DNA from: Hyphomicrobiales bacterium | GTDB lineage: Bacteria; Pseudomonadota; Alphaproteobacteria; Rhizobiales; Xanthobacteraceae | Length of the DNA stretch: 43,234 nucleotides | NCBI GenBank assembly: GCA_017305595.1 | Contig: JAFKKL010000012.1 | Location: 1-43,234 of the forward strand | Reading direction: 5' to 3' | Shown: in pieces, positions 43,033 through 43,234 of the stretch | How positions within the stretch are numbered: the first letter of the stretch is position 1 | Layout of the letters: the number at the start of each line of letters is the position of its first letter | The notes under the pieces: generated by a model | Seen by the model: the letters and a program-made list of their open reading frames with translations, nothing else | Databases searched by the model: none | Told to the model about the DNA's origin: nothing | Program-made: the position numbers and the translations under genes

Positions 43033-43059
43033 AAAGCCCCGCCGAAGCGGGGCTTTTTG
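43033..43059. terminator. Rho-independent terminator between convergent genes
   Basis: A 10-bp stem (43033-43042 with 43047-43056, loop CGAA) is followed by TTTTTG on the plus strand. It lies 17 bases after the small exported protein gene and directly against the stop of the convergent CsbD-like gene, so it may serve both. Confidence 0.85.
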
Positions 43060-43234
43060 TCACCAGGTCTGACGACCATACCAATCGTCGATCTCTTTCT
43101 TCGTCTGGTCTTTCTGATAGCCGTAACGCTCCTGGATCTTGCCTTCGAGCTGATCTCGTTTGCCGTTGATGACGTCGAGATCATCGTCGGTGAGCTTGCC
43201 CCACTGCTCCTTGATCTTGCCCTTGAGCTGCTTC
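43060..43234 (-). CDS. CsbD-family stress protein (3' end only)
   Basis: The last 57 codons and stop of a minus-strand gene run off the right edge. The translation contains KGKIKEQWGKLTDDDLDVINGK and LEGKIQERYGYQKDQTKKEID, the two-part motif of the CsbD/YjbJ family of small hydrophilic general-stress proteins (usual length about 60-70 residues), so only a few N-terminal residues are missing. The end is DDWYGRQTW. The role of CsbD proteins is not established beyond stress induction. The stop codon TGA is at 43062-43060, next to a shared terminator. Confidence 0.88.
   Translation of the reverse strand, partial: KQLKGKIKEQWGKLTDDDLDVINGKRDQLEGKIQERYGYQKDQTKKEIDDWYGRQTW

Noticed and set aside
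42690-43184. A minus-strand frame of 164 codons over the small exported protein gene
   Set aside because: It runs through a terminator hairpin, has no domain, and a different frame in 43060-43234 encodes a clear CsbD protein.

Overview
The window reads as chromosomal DNA of a GC-rich alphaproteobacterium of the Hyphomicrobiales, most likely the Bradyrhizobium/Rhodopseudomonas/Afipia group. Three things point there: the order feuP-feuQ ... cycHJKL-degP-response regulator-histidine kinase-glnE, which is conserved in rhizobia; a gene transfer agent (GTA) tail cluster of the Rhodobacter capsulatus type; and the family of palindromic intergenic repeats seen in these genomes. No rRNA, tRNA, CRISPR array, transposase or integrase was recognised.

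Layout. Bases 1-4465 (+) hold a branched-chain-amino-acid-type (HAAT) ABC importer: livH (cut by the window edge), a LivM-LivG fusion, livF and a periplasmic binding protein, ended by a strong terminator. Next come a GntR/FCD regulator, a zinc-free MDR-family quinone oxidoreductase, a CDF metal exporter with an unusually long cytosolic tail, and a PAS histidine kinase (4750-10767, +). Bases 10764-22090 (-) are the core block, in transcription order cycHJKL (ccmI, ccmE, ccmF, ccmH; cytochrome c maturation), degP, an OmpR-type two-component pair and glnE.

Between cycH and feuQ lies a family-restricted gene of unknown function (24181-25575). Its last 209 bases are duplicated at 22226-22434. The two copies enclose an AT-richer insert of about 1.74 kb with no recombinase. 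The insert carries a two-gene operon: a 427-residue protein whose N-terminus looks like a proteasome-beta/HslV-type Ntn hydrolase, and a 63-residue partner. This is the best candidate in the window for an undescribed system.

Bases 27836-40967 (-) are a GTA-like module: head-tail connector, adaptor, tail terminator, major tail protein, two tail chaperones, a short tape measure, distal tail, hub, NlpC/P60 peptidase, TIM-barrel 'megatron', DUF2793 and DUF4376 proteins, then a GH19-type endolysin and a 3-TM GTA holin. The head genes (terminase, portal, protease, capsid) are not upstream of the connector. A secreted trypsin-like protease stands there instead, transcribed divergently. Three palindromic repeat units interrupt the tail operon. 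The right end (41030-43234) holds small secreted proteins and the 3' end of a CsbD-family gene.
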